A stretch of DNA of 64,000 bases from Pelagibacteraceae bacterium AG-337-G06 (GTDB taxonomy: Bacteria; Pseudomonadota; Alphaproteobacteria; Pelagibacterales; AG-422-B15): assembly GCA_003282175.1 (NCBI GenBank), contig QBZX01000003.1, positions 95,309-159,308 on the forward strand, written 5' to 3'. Each line of letters begins with the position of its first letter. Position 1 is the stretch's first letter. This document shows, in pieces, positions 1 to 14,336 of this stretch. A model generated the notes under the pieces. It was not told the origin of the DNA. It saw only the letters and a program-made list of their open reading frames with translations, and made no database searches. The translations under genes were made by a program, and so were the position numbers.

Positions 1-449
1 GCATCCCAGAGGCCGTCTTTAATCATTGAGTCCACCATTTGGTTATCTCCCATTTTTGTTCCATTTCTTAAATGAGAACAATGAGGAGATTGACTCATAG
101 ACTCTTGGCCGCCAGCAACAATAATATTTGCATCATTGTTCATGATCGCTTGATAGGCTAGTGCCACGCTTCTTAGTCCGGATCCACACACTTGATTTAC
201 AAGCCATGCTGGTGTTTCCTTATTTAAACCTGCATTTATTGCCGCTTGTCTTGCTGGATTTTGGCCAGTCGCGGCCGTTAATACTTGACCTAGTATAACT
301 TCCTCTACTTCAGAAGCCTCGACATTAGACCTACCGATAGCTTCTTTAATTACAATTTTGCCCAAGTCATGAGCAGGCATGTTTGCTAATGATCCATTGA
401 AAGAACCTACAGCTGTTCTAACAGCGGATGTGATAAAAACTTCATTCAT
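1..449 (-). CDS. acetyl-CoA acetyltransferase (thiolase), partial: N-terminal part, truncated at window edge
   Basis: Reverse translation from 449: MNEVFITSAVRTAVGSFNGSLANMPAHDLGKIVIKEA...GQNPARQAAINAGL...NQVCGSGLRSVALAYQAI, thiolase motifs including the active-site CGSG. Confidence 0.93.
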   Translation of the reverse strand, partial: MNEVFITSAVRTAVGSFNGSLANMPAHDLGKIVIKEAIGRSNVEASEVEEVILGQVLTAATGQNPARQAAINAGLNKETPAWLVNQVCGSGLRSVALAYQAIMNNDANIIVAGGQESMSQSPHCSHLRNGTKMGDNQMVDSMIKDGLWD

Positions 450-461
450 AAATGTACCTCT

Positions 462-1181
462 TTAAGCGCCAATATCTGGCAAATTTTCCGATCTGAGGGG
501 ATCAAGATAACTTGCCGACTGTATTTTGCAACTATTATTTAAAGTTATCATCAGAGGATTCCCTGTGGGAATTTCTAAATTCACTATTTCTTTGTCTGAA
601 ACAGAAAAAAGATATTTGCAAAGAGCACGCAAGCTGTTTCCATGTGCCGAAATAATAGTAGTATTTTTTAGTACTATTGGCTTTATGTTATTCTCCCAAT
701 AGGGAATTACTCTCTCATAAGTATCTGCTAAACATTCTGTTAAAGGTAAATTTGTAATTCCCTTATATAAAGGATCAAGTTTTGGGTTCATCTCACTATC
801 AGCATTTAACGCTGGTGGAGGAGTGTTATATCCCCGGCGCCATTTAAGAAATTGTTCTTCTCCATATTTCTCTTTAACTTCATCTTTATTTAAACCTTGA
901 AGAGCACCATAGTGTCTTTCATTCAATTCCCACGCATAATTTACTTCTACATCGTTTAAGTTTAAATTTTTTACTATTATGTTCAGAGTTTCTTGAGCTC
1001 TCTTTAGGTAAGAAGTAAATGCAGCTGTTGGTTTAAGATTTACTTTTGAGATTAAATCAGCGGCCTTTAATGCTTCACTTGTTCCTTCAGAGTCTAAATC
1101 AACATCAACCCAGCCAGTAAAAATATTTTTTTTATTCCAAACACTTTTACCGTGCCTGATTAATATTAACTGATTAGACAC
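462..1181 (-). CDS. gpmA: 2,3-bisphosphoglycerate-dependent phosphoglycerate mutase
   Basis: LILIRHGKSVWNKKNIFTGWVDVDL ... ELNERHYGALQGLNK ... AHGNSLRALCKYL. Confidence 0.95.
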   Translation of the reverse strand: MSNQLILIRHGKSVWNKKNIFTGWVDVDLDSEGTSEALKAADLISKVNLKPTAAFTSYLKRAQETLNIIVKNLNLNDVEVNYAWELNERHYGALQGLNKDEVKEKYGEEQFLKWRRGYNTPPPALNADSEMNPKLDPLYKGITNLPLTECLADTYERVIPYWENNIKPIVLKNTTIISAHGNSLRALCKYLFSVSDKEIVNLEIPTGNPLMITLNNSCKIQSASYLDPLRSENLPDIGA

Positions 1182-2122
1182 TAAGAATTTACTTGATTAA
1201 CAATGTTGTTGTTAAGAAGATAATCAGCTATTTGTTCTGCTATCTGTACAGCAACTTTTTCTTGAGCTTCAGCTGTGCTTGCGCCAATGTGTGGGGTCAT
1301 TACAACATTGTGCATCCCACTAAAAATGCTATCTGTTTGTGGCTCAGTTTCGTAAACATCACACCCATACCCAGCTATGCCATCTTCATCTAAGGCTAAT
1401 TTGACATCATATTCATTTACAATGCCGCCTCTTGCGCAATTAATAATAATCGCAGTTTTTTTCATTTTAGTTATTGACACACTGTTGACCATATATTTTG
1501 ATTTATCTGATAATTTATTGTGAAAAGTAATAATATCTGATTGTGCAATTAATTCATCAAAGGAAAGATTACTTATACCGTATTTACTTTCATCACCAGT
1601 TGATAGTGAAGAACTATTTACAACGACATTCATGCCATAAGCTTTTGAAATTTCACAAATCTTCTTCCCTATATTTCCAAATCCCACAATACCAATTGTC
1701 TTTCCAAGCATTTCAGAGCCAATAAATTTCTTTTTTTCCCATTTTTTATTGTGCATCGATTGATTAGCATTTGTTATATTTCTCATTAATGCATGAATGA
1801 TAGAGAATGTGAGCTCAGCGGTAGCCTGTACATTTCCAAGTGGAGTATTCATCACCACTATATTTTTCTTTGATGCCGCCTCAAGGTCAACGTTATCAAC
1901 GCCAACTCCAGGTCGACCAATGACTTTTAAATTTCTAGCACTTTCAATAATTTTTTCGGTAACTGTAACAGCTGATCTTATAACAAGACCTGAGTAATTT
2001 CCAATTTCAGCACAAATTTCGTCTTCACTCAATCCGACCTTTTGATCATATTCTATTTTATATTTTTCAAAAACTCTAAATACAGCATCAGATACATTGT
2101 CTGCAATTAAAACTTTATTCAT
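1181..2122 (-). CDS. serA: D-3-phosphoglycerate dehydrogenase, short form without ACT domain
   Basis: GRPGVGVDNVDLEAA, GFGNIGKKI, NCARGGIVNE, TPHIGAST. Likely start at MNKVLIADN (2122), 12 codons into the listed ORF. Confidence 0.88.
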   Translation of the reverse strand: MNKVLIADNVSDAVFRVFEKYKIEYDQKVGLSEDEICAEIGNYSGLVIRSAVTVTEKIIESARNLKVIGRPGVGVDNVDLEAASKKNIVVMNTPLGNVQATAELTFSIIHALMRNITNANQSMHNKKWEKKKFIGSEMLGKTIGIVGFGNIGKKICEISKAYGMNVVVNSSSLSTGDESKYGISNLSFDELIAQSDIITFHNKLSDKSKYMVNSVSITKMKKTAIIINCARGGIVNEYDVKLALDEDGIAGYGCDVYETEPQTDSIFSGMHNVVMTPHIGASTAEAQEKVAVQIAEQIADYLLNNNIVNQVNS

Positions 2123-3279
2123 TTTTGAAAGCTTGATTTTACAGATGAGTATGCCCAATCAATCCAAGGAAGAACCATTTCAACGTTTTTATTTTCAACC
2201 GTAGAGCCTCCCCAAATTCTAATTCCTGGTGGAGCTGTTTTGTATGAGTTTAAATCATAACCAGCTTCATTAGTTTCTAATTGGGAACATACTTCAGCCA
2301 TAAACTTTTTCTGATCATCACTATTCAAAGATTTAAACCACTCATCTTTAGGTATGATACATATGGACGTACAGGACCTTGTTTTTGGGTCCTTCGCTAA
2401 AAACTCAAAATTTTCATTTGTTTCAATCCAATCACTTACTATTTTTAAGTTGTTTTCAGATATTTCTATTAATTTTGAAAGTCCACCAATTTCATTGGAC
2501 CAATTAAGAGAGTTTAAAACATCCTCTACACTTATCATTGAGGGTGTATTAATTGTGGTGCCAGAAAAAATTCCTGATATTAATTTTTGATTTTGCGCCA
2601 ACCTAAATACTTTTGGAATAGGCCATGGTGGCGTAAAGCTTTCAAGCCGCTCCACGGCCCTTGGTGATAAAATTAACATTCCATGAGCAGCTTCACTGCC
2701 TAAAACTTTTTGCCATGAATATGTAACTACATCAAGTTTTGGCCAATCCATTTCCATTGAAAATACTGCAGAGGTGGCATCGCAAATAGTTAATCCCTTA
2801 CGATCGTCACTTATCCAATCAGTATTTTTAATTCTTACTCCTGCAGTGGTCCCATTCCATGTGAATACAATATCATTGTCAGGATTACTTTTTGAAAAGT
2901 CAGGTATATCTCCATAGTCTGCTTTAACTAGAATTTTATTATCAAGAGGCAGTTGTTCACCGGCATCAATATTCCAGTCATGTCCAAAGTTTTCCCAAGA
3001 ATATACCTCAACACCTCTCTGACCCAACATGCACCACATAGCCATCTCTACCGCACCTGTATCAGAAGCAGGTACAATTCCTATTAAGTAATCGTCGGGT
3101 ATTTGAAGTATTTCTCTTGATTTATTAATGACTTCTTGTAATTTTTTAACTGCCGCACCAGAACGATGTGATCTTGATAACGCTGCATCTTTTAACTTGT
3201 CTAATGACCATCCAGGAGGCTTAGCACAAGGTCCAGAAGAAAAGTAGGGGTAATGCGGTTTTGATGTAGGTTTTTCCAT
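2119..3279 (-). CDS. serC: phosphoserine aminotransferase
   Basis: PYFSSGPCAKPPGWSLDKL, DATSAVFSMEMDWPKLDVVTYSWQKVLGSEAAHGMLILSPRAVERL; overlaps serA by 4 nt. Confidence 0.95.
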   Translation of the reverse strand: MEKPTSKPHYPYFSSGPCAKPPGWSLDKLKDAALSRSHRSGAAVKKLQEVINKSREILQIPDDYLIGIVPASDTGAVEMAMWCMLGQRGVEVYSWENFGHDWNIDAGEQLPLDNKILVKADYGDIPDFSKSNPDNDIVFTWNGTTAGVRIKNTDWISDDRKGLTICDATSAVFSMEMDWPKLDVVTYSWQKVLGSEAAHGMLILSPRAVERLESFTPPWPIPKVFRLAQNQKLISGIFSGTTINTPSMISVEDVLNSLNWSNEIGGLSKLIEISENNLKIVSDWIETNENFEFLAKDPKTRSCTSICIIPKDEWFKSLNSDDQKKFMAEVCSQLETNEAGYDLNSYKTAPPGIRIWGGSTVENKNVEMVLPWIDWAYSSVKSSFQK

Positions 3280-3280
3280 T

Positions 3281-4495
3281 TTATATATCCATTAATAAAT
3301 TTACCAAGCCATCTGCTGGCTTAGGATCAAAGTAAGTAGATTTTTTAGGCACTGTCTTACCTCTATCCGCTATGGACATTATCTTTTTCATCGGCATTGG
3401 GCAAATGAAAAATCCAATATCAGCCCTTCTTGAGTCTACCTCTTTCATTAATTTTTTATGAACGCTGAGGCCGGGCAGATTAATAATGGAGATAAGGGAG
3501 TTGTTCTGATTTTTATTAGCGATATTTTTTATAATTATTTTTTCAACTATATCTACATCAGTCTCATATTTAGAATATATTTTAGGATCTGATCTAAGCG
3601 AAACACTATACCAAGATTTGTTCAAATATACCATCAGATCACCAGGTTTAAGAGGGTTTTGAAACCTAGATTTTTTTGATATCATGAATTTTTTATTTAA
3701 TAAGCCTATAAATTTTTTCGTATTAAATTTATTAAACTTTGCTAATCGATGAAAACTTAGAATATTAACTGACTGCTCATCAAAAATTGCTGTTAAAAGA
3801 TTTATCTTCTTTTTTTTACTCGAACCAGTATTAATTTTTTTGTCAAGGTTTTCAATTGCATCAAATCGATGATGCCCATCAGCGATATAATATTGTTTAA
3901 TGCTAGATAATTTTTTTGCTATTAAGTTAATATCTTTAGTATTATCAACTTTCCATAGTGAGCGAGTTGTGCCACCAGCAGACTTATATTTATAAAGTGG
4001 TTTTTTAATTTTATATTTTGAAAAAATCAAATTCATATTAATTTTATCTTTATATGAAAGATAGACAGGGCCAATTTGCATCTTAGTGTGCTCTATTGTC
4101 TCTAATATAGAATTTGAACGAGCCTTATAAATTGCTTCGTGTTTTAAAATTCTTTTATTTCTTCTATCAAATTCAATTGATGCTACTATGCCGAACTGAT
4201 TTTTATCATATTTATTTAGTCGGTATACGTAGAAAGCTTCACTTTTTTCCTGGATAATAATTTTATTTTTAATCATTGCATCCAAATGATCAAAGGCATG
4301 CTTTTTAGAATTTTTTTTAGATATGTTTGGATAAAATGCTTTGGGACTTACAACATTAAGGAAATTGTACTCAGATTGATTTAATATTTTTTTTAACTGC
4401 TTGTCTGTTAGATTATCAAATGTTGGTAAGACCACTTCTTCTAAACGTCGCTTCAATGGCCTATATGCCTTAAATGGTTTTACCAAAAATACCAT
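3281..4495 (-). CDS. DUF1015 family protein
   Basis: KPFKAYRPL ... YYIADGHHRFDAIENL; located next to serC/serA. Confidence 0.85.
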   Translation of the reverse strand: MVFLVKPFKAYRPLKRRLEEVVLPTFDNLTDKQLKKILNQSEYNFLNVVSPKAFYPNISKKNSKKHAFDHLDAMIKNKIIIQEKSEAFYVYRLNKYDKNQFGIVASIEFDRRNKRILKHEAIYKARSNSILETIEHTKMQIGPVYLSYKDKINMNLIFSKYKIKKPLYKYKSAGGTTRSLWKVDNTKDINLIAKKLSSIKQYYIADGHHRFDAIENLDKKINTGSSKKKKINLLTAIFDEQSVNILSFHRLAKFNKFNTKKFIGLLNKKFMISKKSRFQNPLKPGDLMVYLNKSWYSVSLRSDPKIYSKYETDVDIVEKIIIKNIANKNQNNSLISIINLPGLSVHKKLMKEVDSRRADIGFFICPMPMKKIMSIADRGKTVPKKSTYFDPKPADGLVNLLMDI

Positions 4496-4596
4496 AATCG
4501 AATAAATTAATTAAAATTGAACTAGCAAGATATATATACGTATATTTTATGCTTAAAAACCATTGATTTTAAGTTTTTTTAACAAAATTATGGCTA

Positions 4597-4624
4597 TTGA
4601 CAGCAGAAAAGTGGGGTATATATT
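4597..4624 (+). promoter_or_regulatory. candidate sigma70 promoter for rplU
   Basis: TTGACA (4597-4602), 16-nt spacer, TATATT (4619-4624), about 35 nt upstream of the likely rplU ATG at 4660. Confidence 0.55.
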
Positions 4625-4659
4625 CAGCCAGACTTAAAAATCAAAAAATCAAAATTATT

Positions 4660-5094
4660 ATGTTTGCAATAATCTCAACAGGTGGGAAACAATATAAAGT
4701 AAGCCAGGACACCGTTCTAACAGTTAACAAGCTTGAAGGCAAAGATGGTGACAAAATTACAATAAATGAGGTATTGTTTGCTTGTAATGGCGATCAATTT
4801 TCTGTTGGTTCTCCTCAAATTGATGGAGCCAAAGTTAGTGCTGAGATACTAAAGCAAGATCGCGATAGAAAAATATTAGTATTTAAGAAAAAGAGAAGAA
4901 AAAACTACAGAAGACTTAATGGACATAGGCAGGATATTACTTTCTTAAGAGTTAATTCATTGGACATACCAGGATTTGCTGCAGTGAAAACAACCAAGAA
5001 AGCTTCCGCAAAAGAGAAAATTAAAGGTGAAGATGTGGCTGTGAAAAAAAAGGCAGTAGCAAAGAAAAAGACAACAAAGAAAAAGGGTGAATAA
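4660..5094 (+). CDS. rplU: 50S ribosomal protein L21 with Lys-rich C-terminal extension
   Basis: [27 protein letters not shown]...; the listed ORF starts 21 codons too early (4597). Confidence 0.95.
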   Translation: MFAIISTGGKQYKVSQDTVLTVNKLEGKDGDKITINEVLFACNGDQFSVGSPQIDGAKVSAEILKQDRDRKILVFKKKRRKNYRRLNGHRQDITFLRVNSLDIPGFAAVKTTKKASAKEKIKGEDVAVKKKAVAKKKTTKKKGE

Positions 5095-5096
5095 GA

Positions 5097-5354
5097 ATGG
5101 CTACTAAAAAAGCTGGTGGTTCGTCGAGAAATGGAAGAGATTCCGCAGGTCGAAGATTAGGAATTAAGAAGTACGGCGGTGAACAAGTTATACCAGGCAA
5201 TATTATAGCAAGACAAAGGGGCACTAAATGGCACCCAGGTGAAAATGTTGGCTTGGGTAAGGATCATACAATTTTTTCACTAGTTGATGGAATCGTAAGA
5301 TTTGGAAAAAAGAAAAATGGCAGAACATTCATTTCTGTTGATCCCAAAAAATAA
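5097..5354 (+). CDS. rpmA: 50S ribosomal protein L27
   Basis: [47 protein letters not shown]. Confidence 0.97.
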   Translation: MATKKAGGSSRNGRDSAGRRLGIKKYGGEQVIPGNIIARQRGTKWHPGENVGLGKDHTIFSLVDGIVRFGKKKNGRTFISVDPKK

Positions 5355-5361
5355 AAAGTAA

Positions 5362-7471
<2,110 letters not shown>

Positions 7472-7475
<4 letters not shown>

Positions 7476-8728
7476 GTCTTGAAAATGAACTAGATAATTT
7501 AGGTAAAGAAAGCGTTGTTGCCTCTCAAGAAATCAAGTCCTTGAGTAAGCATGAAAAGAATGAACTTTTAAAAGCTATCATAGAATCTCTAAAAAACGAT
7601 AAAGATCTAATTCTTAAAGCTAATAAACGAGACATCGAAGAATCTCAAAATAAATTATCCAATGCAATGATTGACCGCTTGATGCTTGATGATCAAAGGT
7701 TTGAGGGTATTTTAAAGTCAATAAAAAATGTGATTTCTCTTGATGACCCTACTGGAAATATTTTATTTACCAATGAAAGACCTAACGGAATGATTGTTGA
7801 AAGAGTGTCTGTACCACTCGGGGTTATTGGGATTATATATGAAAGCAGACCAAATGTAACAATTGACGCTACTGTACTATGCCTAAAAGCAGGAAATAGT
7901 GTGATTCTCAGAGGTGGTTCTGAGTGCTTCAATACAAATACAGCCATGGTCAACTCAATGCAAAAAGCTATGCGATCAAAATCTGTAAGTGAAAATATAG
8001 TTCAGTATGTAAATACAACCGACAGAGCGGCTGTTGATTATATGCTGTCTAAAATGGATAAATATATTGATGTAATTGTCCCTCGAGGCGGTAAAGGTTT
8101 AGTCAAAAAAGTTCAGGATACTGCAAAAATTCCAGTTATTGGTCATCTTGATGGCATATGTCATCTTTATGTTGATGAAACATCCGATCCAGATGTTGCT
8201 AGTAAAATTGTAGAGAATGCAAAATTAAGAAGAACTGGTATTTGTGGTGCCGCTGAAACAGTTCTTGTAGACGAAAAGTGCATTGATAGTCATTTAGGTA
8301 AAATAATAGAAACTCTCATAAAAGGTGGTTGTGAAGTGAGAGGTGATAGCATATGCATGAATTATTCCGATAAAGTAAAAGAAGCGACTGAAATTGATTG
8401 GGAAACTGAATATCTTGAAGCAATTATATCTATCAAAATTGTAAAGGATGTCGATGAAGCAATTGATCATATAGCTAAATATGGATCAGGACATACAGAA
8501 AGCATAATTTCCGAAAATAAAAATAATGTTGAAAAATTTTTAAACTCAGTAGGTAGTGCAATTGTAATGCATAATGCGTCTACTCAGTTTGCTGATGGCG
8601 GAGAATTTGGCCTTGGTGCAGAAATTGGAATAGCAACGGGCAAGCTGCATGCAAGAGGTCCTGTGGGGCTTGAAGGTTTGACAACTTATAAATATATTGT
8701 TCGTGGAAGTGGGCAGGTAAGACCATAA
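7472..8728 (+). CDS. proA: gamma-glutamyl phosphate reductase
   Basis: VPLGVIGIIYESRPNVTIDA, VPRGGKGLV, RRTGICGAAETVLVDE, EFGLGAEIGIATGKLHARGPVGLE. Confidence 0.96.
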
Positions 8729-9289
8729 ATGAAAGTAGGAATTTTAGGTAGTTCATTTAATCCTCCACACAAAGGTCATTTAGAAATATCAAATCGAGCA
8801 TTAAGAACTTTTAATTTGAACGAAGTATGGTGGCTTATAACTAAGGTCAATCCATTAAAAAACTCCTCAGATTATATTTCATTAAATGAGCGCAAAAGTA
8901 AAATTGATGAAATCATCAAAAATGAGAATATTAAGTTCAAATATTATGAAGAAGAGACAAATTCTAACTATCTCATAGATAATCTTAAATATATAAAAGA
9001 TAAATTTTCAAAAGATACTTTCATTTTTCTTATGGGAAGCGACTCACTAAATGAAATGCATGAATGGAAAGAATACAAGAATATATTTAATCAAATGCCT
9101 ATTGCTGTTTTCAATCGACAAGATAATGAATATCAATCGCTAAACTCAAAAGCGGCCAAAACATTTGAAAAATATCGAGTAGATGAACTATCCGGTAGCT
9201 CAATATTTAGCGATGTACCCTGCTGGACATTTATCAAAGATTTTGATGAAAATGTTTCATCGACAGAAATTAGGTCTAAAATTGAATAG
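8729..9289 (+). CDS. nadD: nicotinate-nucleotide adenylyltransferase
   Basis: GILGSSFNPPHKGHLEISNRAL, STEIRSKI. Confidence 0.93.
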   Translation: MKVGILGSSFNPPHKGHLEISNRALRTFNLNEVWWLITKVNPLKNSSDYISLNERKSKIDEIIKNENIKFKYYEEETNSNYLIDNLKYIKDKFSKDTFIFLMGSDSLNEMHEWKEYKNIFNQMPIAVFNRQDNEYQSLNSKAAKTFEKYRVDELSGSSIFSDVPCWTFIKDFDENVSSTEIRSKIE

Positions 9290-9605
9290 TATACTCAAAG
9301 ATATTTTAAACGAATTAGAAGACAGTAAAGCTTCAGATATAGTTTCAATTAATATTTCAAAAAAAACATCACTAGCTGATTACCTGGTATTTGCAACAGG
9401 GACCTCCAATCGGCATATTAATTCGATTTCACAATCAGTTAATAAAAAATTAAAGAAATTAAATATAAAAAATCCTTCTATTGAGGGAAGCAATGATAGT
9501 GGTTGGGTCGTTATTGATAGTGGAGATGTAATAGTGCATTTATTTAAAGATGAGATAAGGAAGTTTTATAATCTTGAAAATATGTGGTCAACAGAAATAG
9601 AATAA
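9282..9605 (+). CDS. rsfS: ribosome silencing factor
   Basis: ASDIVSINISKKTSLADYLVFATGTSNRHI, GWVVIDSGDVIVHLF; probable TTG start at 9282 overlapping nadD. Confidence 0.88.
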   Translation: MNSILKDILNELEDSKASDIVSINISKKTSLADYLVFATGTSNRHINSISQSVNKKLKKLNIKNPSIEGSNDSGWVVIDSGDVIVHLFKDEIRKFYNLENMWSTEIE

Positions 9606-9618
9606 TAGATGTAATGTC

Positions 9619-10056
9619 ATGGACATTGAGATTTTATATCATGATAAATTTAAATTTGAGCAAGAAGAGTATCTATTTAAAATGTATCTAAATCGTATTA
9701 GAAAAATATCCAATAATCTTATAACTAAAATTAAAACTGAAAAGGTTAATGATAAGTCTCTAATAAAGAAAATAAAATTAAAAAAAGGGACTGAAGCAAT
9801 AATATTACTTGATGAAAAAGGTGAAGTAGTCACAACTGACAAATTCAAACATTTATTATTTGAAACCTCCTTGAGTAAAATATTGTTTGTAATTGGAGGG
9901 ACTGATGGATTTAGTAAGGAGATAAATAATTTGTGCAATAAGCGAATATCACTCAGTAAAATGACACTTACACACTCTTTTGCTGCTATTATTTTATTAG
10001 AACAAATTTATAGATCTGTTACTATTAAAATTAATCATCCTTATCACAGAGCATAA
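9619..10056 (+). CDS. rlmH: 23S rRNA (pseudouridine1915-N3)-methyltransferase
   Basis: LFVIGGTDGFSKEI ... LSKMTLTHSFAAIILLEQIYRSVTIKINHPYHRA. Confidence 0.93.
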   Translation: MDIEILYHDKFKFEQEEYLFKMYLNRIRKISNNLITKIKTEKVNDKSLIKKIKLKKGTEAIILLDEKGEVVTTDKFKHLLFETSLSKILFVIGGTDGFSKEINNLCNKRISLSKMTLTHSFAAIILLEQIYRSVTIKINHPYHRA

Positions 10057-10057
10057 A

Positions 10058-11209
10058 ATGAAACTATTTTTTACTTTTATTTTTTTTATATCTTCTTTTT
10101 TTAGTTTTAATTATTTATCAGCAAACAATCAGGATCTTTACAAAAAATTAGAGGTCTTTGGTGATGTATTTGACATTATAAAACAGGATTATGTAGAAGA
10201 GATCAATGATGAAGAAGTAATTGAATATGCTATCAATGGAATGCTTCAATCGCTTGATCCCTTCTCAAGTTATATGGCCTCAGAAATATATTCTGACATG
10301 CAGGAAGAAACCAAAGGTAAATTCGGTGGACTTGGTATTGAGGTGACTATGGAAAATGGTTATGTCAAAGTTATTTCACCCATTGATGATACGCCGGCAG
10401 CAAAGGCTGGCGTAAGACCTGGTGATTACATTACGCATATTGATGACGTCGATGTTCTTGGATTAACTCTTGCTGAAGCTGTTGAACTGTTAAGGGGTCC
10501 TGTCGGGAAGTCTCTTACTATCACCGTTGTTAGAATCGGTGAAGAGGAGCCTCTAAATATTGAGTTAAAACGGGCAGTAATTACAGTTCAAGCAGTAAAA
10601 TTTCGGCCGGAAGGAAACATAGGCTATATCAGACTGATCTCATTCAGTGAACAGGCAGATAAAGGAATAAAGAACGCTATAAAAGAATTAACCGCTAGTA
10701 TAGGAAGTGAAAATATTGAGGGGTTTATTTTAGATTTAAGAAATAATCCTGGAGGTCTATTAGATCAATCTGCAAAGGTCACAAATAATTTTTTAAGATC
10801 AGGTGAAATCGTTTCCATAAAGGGAAGAGATAAAAATGATATCTCAAGGTTTACTGCATCCGGTGGAGATATTGCAAGTGATAAACCTATGATAGTTTTA
10901 ATTAATCAAGGATCTGCCTCTGCATCAGAAATTGTTGCTGGAGCTCTGCAAGATCATAAAAGAGCAATTATTATTGGTGAGCAATCTTATGGTAAGGGAT
11001 CAGTTCAAACAATTTTTCCTCTAAAAGATTTAAGTGCAATTCGTATGACTACAGCTTTATATTATACACCTTCAGGGGATTCAATTCATAAAGTTGGTAT
11101 AACGCCGGATATAGAAGTTGAATTTATTTATAATGAAGATGATAACGAAAAAGATAATCAACTTGATTACGCCTTGGATCTCTTAAACAAAGACAGTGTT
11201 ATAGAGTAA
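10058..11209 (+). CDS. ctpA: C-terminal processing peptidase, S41 family
   Basis: signal peptide, PDZ domain (GGLGIEVTMENGYVKVISPIDDTPAAKAGVRPGD), GSASASEIVAGALQD, YGKGSVQTI. Confidence 0.92.
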   Translation: MKLFFTFIFFISSFFSFNYLSANNQDLYKKLEVFGDVFDIIKQDYVEEINDEEVIEYAINGMLQSLDPFSSYMASEIYSDMQEETKGKFGGLGIEVTMENGYVKVISPIDDTPAAKAGVRPGDYITHIDDVDVLGLTLAEAVELLRGPVGKSLTITVVRIGEEEPLNIELKRAVITVQAVKFRPEGNIGYIRLISFSEQADKGIKNAIKELTASIGSENIEGFILDLRNNPGGLLDQSAKVTNNFLRSGEIVSIKGRDKNDISRFTASGGDIASDKPMIVLINQGSASASEIVAGALQDHKRAIIIGEQSYGKGSVQTIFPLKDLSAIRMTTALYYTPSGDSIHKVGITPDIEVEFIYNEDDNEKDNQLDYALDLLNKDSVIE

Positions 11210-11222
11210 AGTCATATATCGA

Positions 11223-11720
11223 ATGAACAAATACAAACCTGGCCTGCTCAAAGAAAAATACCGAAGAGGTGTAGGTATGATGATTATTAATAAAAATAAA
11301 GAAATATTTATTGGTCAAAGATTTGAAAAAGATAAATCCGCCTGGCAGATGCCTCAAGGAGGTATTGATAAGGGAGAAAAAACTATTGACGCTGTTATAC
11401 GAGAGATGAACGAGGAAACCGGTATCAAAAAAAACTTTAAAATACTCTATGAAACCAAAATATGGCATTACTATAAACTGCCTATTTATTTACAAAAAAA
11501 ATTATGGGGTGGAAAGTTTGTAGGGCAAAAGCAAAAATGGTTTTTGATTGATTTTAAAGGTAAGGACAGTGAAATTAATATACAAACGAAAAAGCCTGAG
11601 TTTAAAAAATGGAAATGGACTTCTTCGAAGAAAATGATGGAATTAATAGTGCCTTTTAAAAAAAAACTATATGCCAACGTGGTATCTGAAATGGTGGAAG
11701 AATTAAATAAGAATAATTAA
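11223..11720 (+). CDS. rppH: RNA pyrophosphohydrolase (Nudix)
   Basis: YRRGVGMMIINK, WQMPQGGIDKGE..AVIREMNEETGI Nudix box. Confidence 0.92.
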   Translation: MNKYKPGLLKEKYRRGVGMMIINKNKEIFIGQRFEKDKSAWQMPQGGIDKGEKTIDAVIREMNEETGIKKNFKILYETKIWHYYKLPIYLQKKLWGGKFVGQKQKWFLIDFKGKDSEINIQTKKPEFKKWKWTSSKKMMELIVPFKKKLYANVVSEMVEELNKNN

Positions 11721-11736
11721 GTTATTATTGGCTTTA

Positions 11737-11997
11737 CTACTCGCTCACAATTCCTTCAGCTACTACAAGCAACTTATTTTCTGAGAATTTTACAAACCCT
11801 TTATTTACATTAAAAGAATTTGTATCTTTATCTGAGGTAACAACGATTGTACCTGGTCTGAGTGAAGTTATTATATTGGCGTGATTAGCTAAAAAGCCAA
11901 TATCACCCTCTATACCCGGAACTACCACCATAGATGCTTCTCCATCTAGGTAGGTCTGCTCAGGCGTAACAACACTAAAATTAAATGAATCAGACAC
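11737..11997 (-). CDS. atpC: F1F0 ATP synthase subunit epsilon, N-terminal domain only
   Basis: FNFSVVTPEQTYLDGEASMVVVPGIEGDIGFLANHANIITSLRPG; 86 aa, last gene of the atpHAGDC operon. Confidence 0.92.
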   Translation of the reverse strand: MSDSFNFSVVTPEQTYLDGEASMVVVPGIEGDIGFLANHANIITSLRPGTIVVTSDKDTNSFNVNKGFVKFSENKLLVVAEGIVSE

Positions 11998-12001
11998 TTA
12001 T

Positions 12002-14325
<2,324 letters not shown>

Positions 14326-14336
14326 TTTTGTTTACT

